Origin: Planctomycetota bacterium
GTDB taxonomy: Bacteria; Planctomycetota; MHYJ01; JACPRB01
Direction: 5' to 3'
Assembly: GCA_016209705.1 (NCBI GenBank)
Contig: JACQVR010000021.1
Location: 58,058 to 122,057 of the forward strand
DNA: 64,000 bases
The translations under genes were made by a program, and so were the position numbers. The notes beneath the pieces were generated by a model, which ran no database searches, was not told where the DNA came from, and saw nothing but the letters and a program-made list of their open reading frames with translations. Shown piece by piece: positions 62,599-64,000 of the stretch (position 1 is its first letter; every line of letters starts with the position of its first letter).

Positions 62599-63573
62599 CT
62601 ACGAGGACGCGAGGCACGAGCGAAGACCGTCGCGGAGTTCCGCTTCGGACAGGTTCCGGCCGATGAAGACGATTCGATTCGCGCGGTCCTCGCCGTCGGC
62701 CCACGGCCGGTCCGGACGGCCGTCGAACATCATGTGCACGCCTTGAAAGACCACGCGGCGCGCTTCGCCGCGCACGTGCACGATCCCTTTCATGCGGTAG
62801 ATGTCCGTCCCGCGCGTCTTCAGGAGATTTCCCAGCCACGCGTTCAGTTTTCCGCCTTCCAAGGGCCCCGGCTCTTGAATCGAGATCGAGCGGATCGAGG
62901 GATCGTGATGGCCCCCATTGGAGGCGAGGAAGTCGGGCGCGACGTCCAGTTTTCGCGACAGGTCGAACGCCCCCACGCCGAACACCTTGTCGAGATCGAT
63001 TTCCGCGCGGCGGGTGCGGTAGATCTTGGCCAGCGCGTTCATGCCGCGCGCTTTCCGCTCGAGAAGATCCAATTCCTGCGGCGAAACGAGATCCGTCTTG
63101 TTCAGCAAGATCACGTCGCCGAACGCGATCTGGAGTCGGGCTTCGCCGTCCGTGTCGAGGTGGCGGCCGATGTGCTTGGCGTCCACCACGGTCACGACGG
63201 CGTCCAGCGCGAGGCGATGCTTCAGTTCCTCGTCCACGAAGAAGGATTGCGCGACGGGCGCGGGATCCGCCACGCCGGTCGTTTCGATGAGGATCGCGTC
63301 GAAAAGGTCCTGCCGGCGGAGCAGATCGTGAAGGGTGCGGATCAGATCCCCGCGGATCTTGCAGCAGACGCACCCGTTGTTCAGGACGAGCAGCTCCTCG
63401 TCGACGCCCATCACCAGGGCGCCGTCGACATCGATTTCGCCGAACTCGTTTTCGATGACGGCGATGCGCCGCCCGTGCCGGCGGGTGAGGATGTGGTTCA
63501 GGAGCGTGGTCTTGCCGGCGCCGAGGTAGCCGGTCAGGACGGTCACGGGAAGGGGGGACGGTCGATCGCTCAT
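62599..63573 (-). CDS. CobW/COG0523-type metal-chaperone GTPase
   Basis: 324 residues: P-loop [15 protein letters not shown] (about 14-28), the metal motif CVCC ([11 protein letters not shown], about 70) placed in switch I, GVADPAP, and NKTDL G4 motif, with a C-terminal CobW_C domain ending [12 protein letters not shown] and GRPDRPWAD. These deliver Zn(II) or Co(II) to enzymes. Start ([18 protein letters not shown]) overlaps the upstream stop by four bases. Zinc-chaperone (ZNG1/YeiR) or cobalt role cannot be separated; the nearby B12 genes make cobalt possible. Confidence 0.88.
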   Translation of the reverse strand: MSDRPSPLPVTVLTGYLGAGKTTLLNHILTRRHGRRIAVIENEFGEIDVDGALVMGVDEELLVLNNGCVCCKIRGDLIRTLHDLLRRQDLFDAILIETTGVADPAPVAQSFFVDEELKHRLALDAVVTVVDAKHIGRHLDTDGEARLQIAFGDVILLNKTDLVSPQELDLLERKARGMNALAKIYRTRRAEIDLDKVFGVGAFDLSRKLDVAPDFLASNGGHHDPSIRSISIQEPGPLEGGKLNAWLGNLLKTRGTDIYRMKGIVHVRGEARRVVFQGVHMMFDGRPDRPWADGEDRANRIVFIGRNLSEAELRDGLRSCLASS

Positions 63574-63908
63574 GCCCACACGCTTCCCGCGGAGCGACCG
63601 AGTTGATCGATGTCGATGCGAGGTCCGTGTCCGTCGGGGTTGGGACGCATGTGCGGGATGTCCTCCTTGGCGACTTCGCGCAGGGGGCGGGACATCTTGA
63701 ACTGTCGGCGTCCGCCGGGTTCCAGGACGGCCACGAGCGTCTCGATCGGCGCGCACCCCGGCTGGTCGCAGTAGATTTCCGTCACGAGGACGGGAACCTC
63801 TTCGGGCAGACGGAAATGAGCTCTCACCCACTCTTTGACGCGCCCCTGAAGGGACGTGTCCTTCTTGCCTTCCCCGAAGAGATCGAACTCGAAATCCATG
63901 CCCGCCAT
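63570..63908 (-). CDS. Small conserved-looking protein coupled to the CobW GTPase
   Basis: 112 residues with [17 protein letters not shown], a CxxxxC pair that could bind metal, and a [16 protein letters not shown]-terminus. Start at 63908 or at 63899 ([11 protein letters not shown]). ATGA overlap with the CobW gene indicates a shared operon and a possible metal-donor or target role; not recognised. Confidence 0.6.
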   Translation of the reverse strand: MAGMDFEFDLFGEGKKDTSLQGRVKEWVRAHFRLPEEVPVLVTEIYCDQPGCAPIETLVAVLEPGGRRQFKMSRPLREVAKEDIPHMRPNPDGHGPRIDIDQLGRSAGSVWA

Positions 63909-63937
63909 AGTAGCCGCCCCGGCGGGCCCGAGCTACC

Positions 63938-63999
63938 GTTACAATTAATTCTCAAAACTTATCGTAACGTTACAAATAATTTTCAAAATATATCGTAAC
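63938..63999. repeat. GTTAC palindromic 31-bp unit array, site D (continues past window)
   Basis: Two full units, 63938-63968 and 63969-63999, abutting with junction GTAACGTTAC. Unit 1 arms are GTTACAATTAATTCT and AAAACTTATCGTAAC. Window ends one base later; at site C the same pair is followed by a third unit, so more is likely to the right. Confidence 0.92.
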
Positions 64000-64000
64000 A

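Overview
The window is about 64 kb of high-GC DNA (AT-rich stretches are confined to small repeats) from what looks like an uncultivated bacterium of the Planctomycetota or a nearby PVC-type lineage. This is an inference from gene content: McsA/McsB, secreted squalene-cyclase-fold and FG-GAP repeat proteins, many HEAT-repeat proteins, a DUF58/von Willebrand pair, a non-RD-box-adjacent Ser/Thr kinase, an archaeal-like inositol-phosphate synthase and a hexulose-phosphate synthase-RraA fusion. Most content is ordinary housekeeping in short operons. I found no rRNA, tRNA, CRISPR array, prophage or complete insertion sequence.

Layout. 1-5.0 kb: inositol-3-phosphate synthase (cut by the window edge), a secreted alpha/alpha-toroid protein, a 405-bp MITE-like element, a membrane protein and a lipoprotein. 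4.9-7.9 kb: mcsB, mcsA and an HPS-RraA fusion. 8-10.7 kb: a BatA-like protein and a DUF58 protein. 11-18.4 kb: rsmB, a lipopolysaccharide-kinase-like protein, a methyltransferase of the isoprenylcysteine type, tsaB, alr and queA. 18.4-25.8 kb: Ser/Thr kinase, bifunctional nuclease (DUF151), FG-GAP protein, HEAT membrane protein, GAF histidine kinase. 25.9-33.5 kb: ilvE, ligA, HEAT protein, murD and a PEGA lipoprotein, all leftward. 33.7-44.1 kb: cell-envelope genes (two paralogous outer-membrane proteins, a gspK-like pseudopilin, lipoproteins), ispD, a metallo-beta-lactamase-fold hydrolase and a sugar nucleotidyltransferase. 44.7-52.2 kb: HEAT-VWA protein, a GxxExxY nuclease-like gene inside an inverted repeat, a 5'-nucleotidase lipoprotein, an M61 peptidase and a Na+/H+ antiporter. 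52.3-58.4 kb: a one-carbon/B12 block (ArsR-methyltransferase regulator, metH, panE-like, cob(I)alamin adenosyltransferase). 58.4-59.2 kb: decayed gene fragments. 59.2-64 kb: flavin reductase, a DUF3352/HEAT-like protein, a CobW-type GTPase and its small partner.

The unusual layer is intergenic. (1) A family of exact 31-bp AT-rich palindromic units beginning GTTAC and ending GTAAC sits in arrays of 1-3 at four places. (2) Many gene ends carry degenerate 7- or 8-bp tandem repeats arranged as inverted arms, with a different unit sequence at each place; in at least five genes the repeat supplies the stop codon. (3) One member, built on a CACGGAG octamer, occurs at four loci; at 46.2-46.7 kb its arms exactly bracket a GxxExxY (PD-(D/E)xK-like) gene, and the distal arm encodes the signal peptide of the next gene. 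This looks like a modular repeat element with a nuclease-bearing master copy and is the best candidate in the window for an undescribed system. (4) A MITE-like element has inserted exactly at a stop codon between two operon genes.
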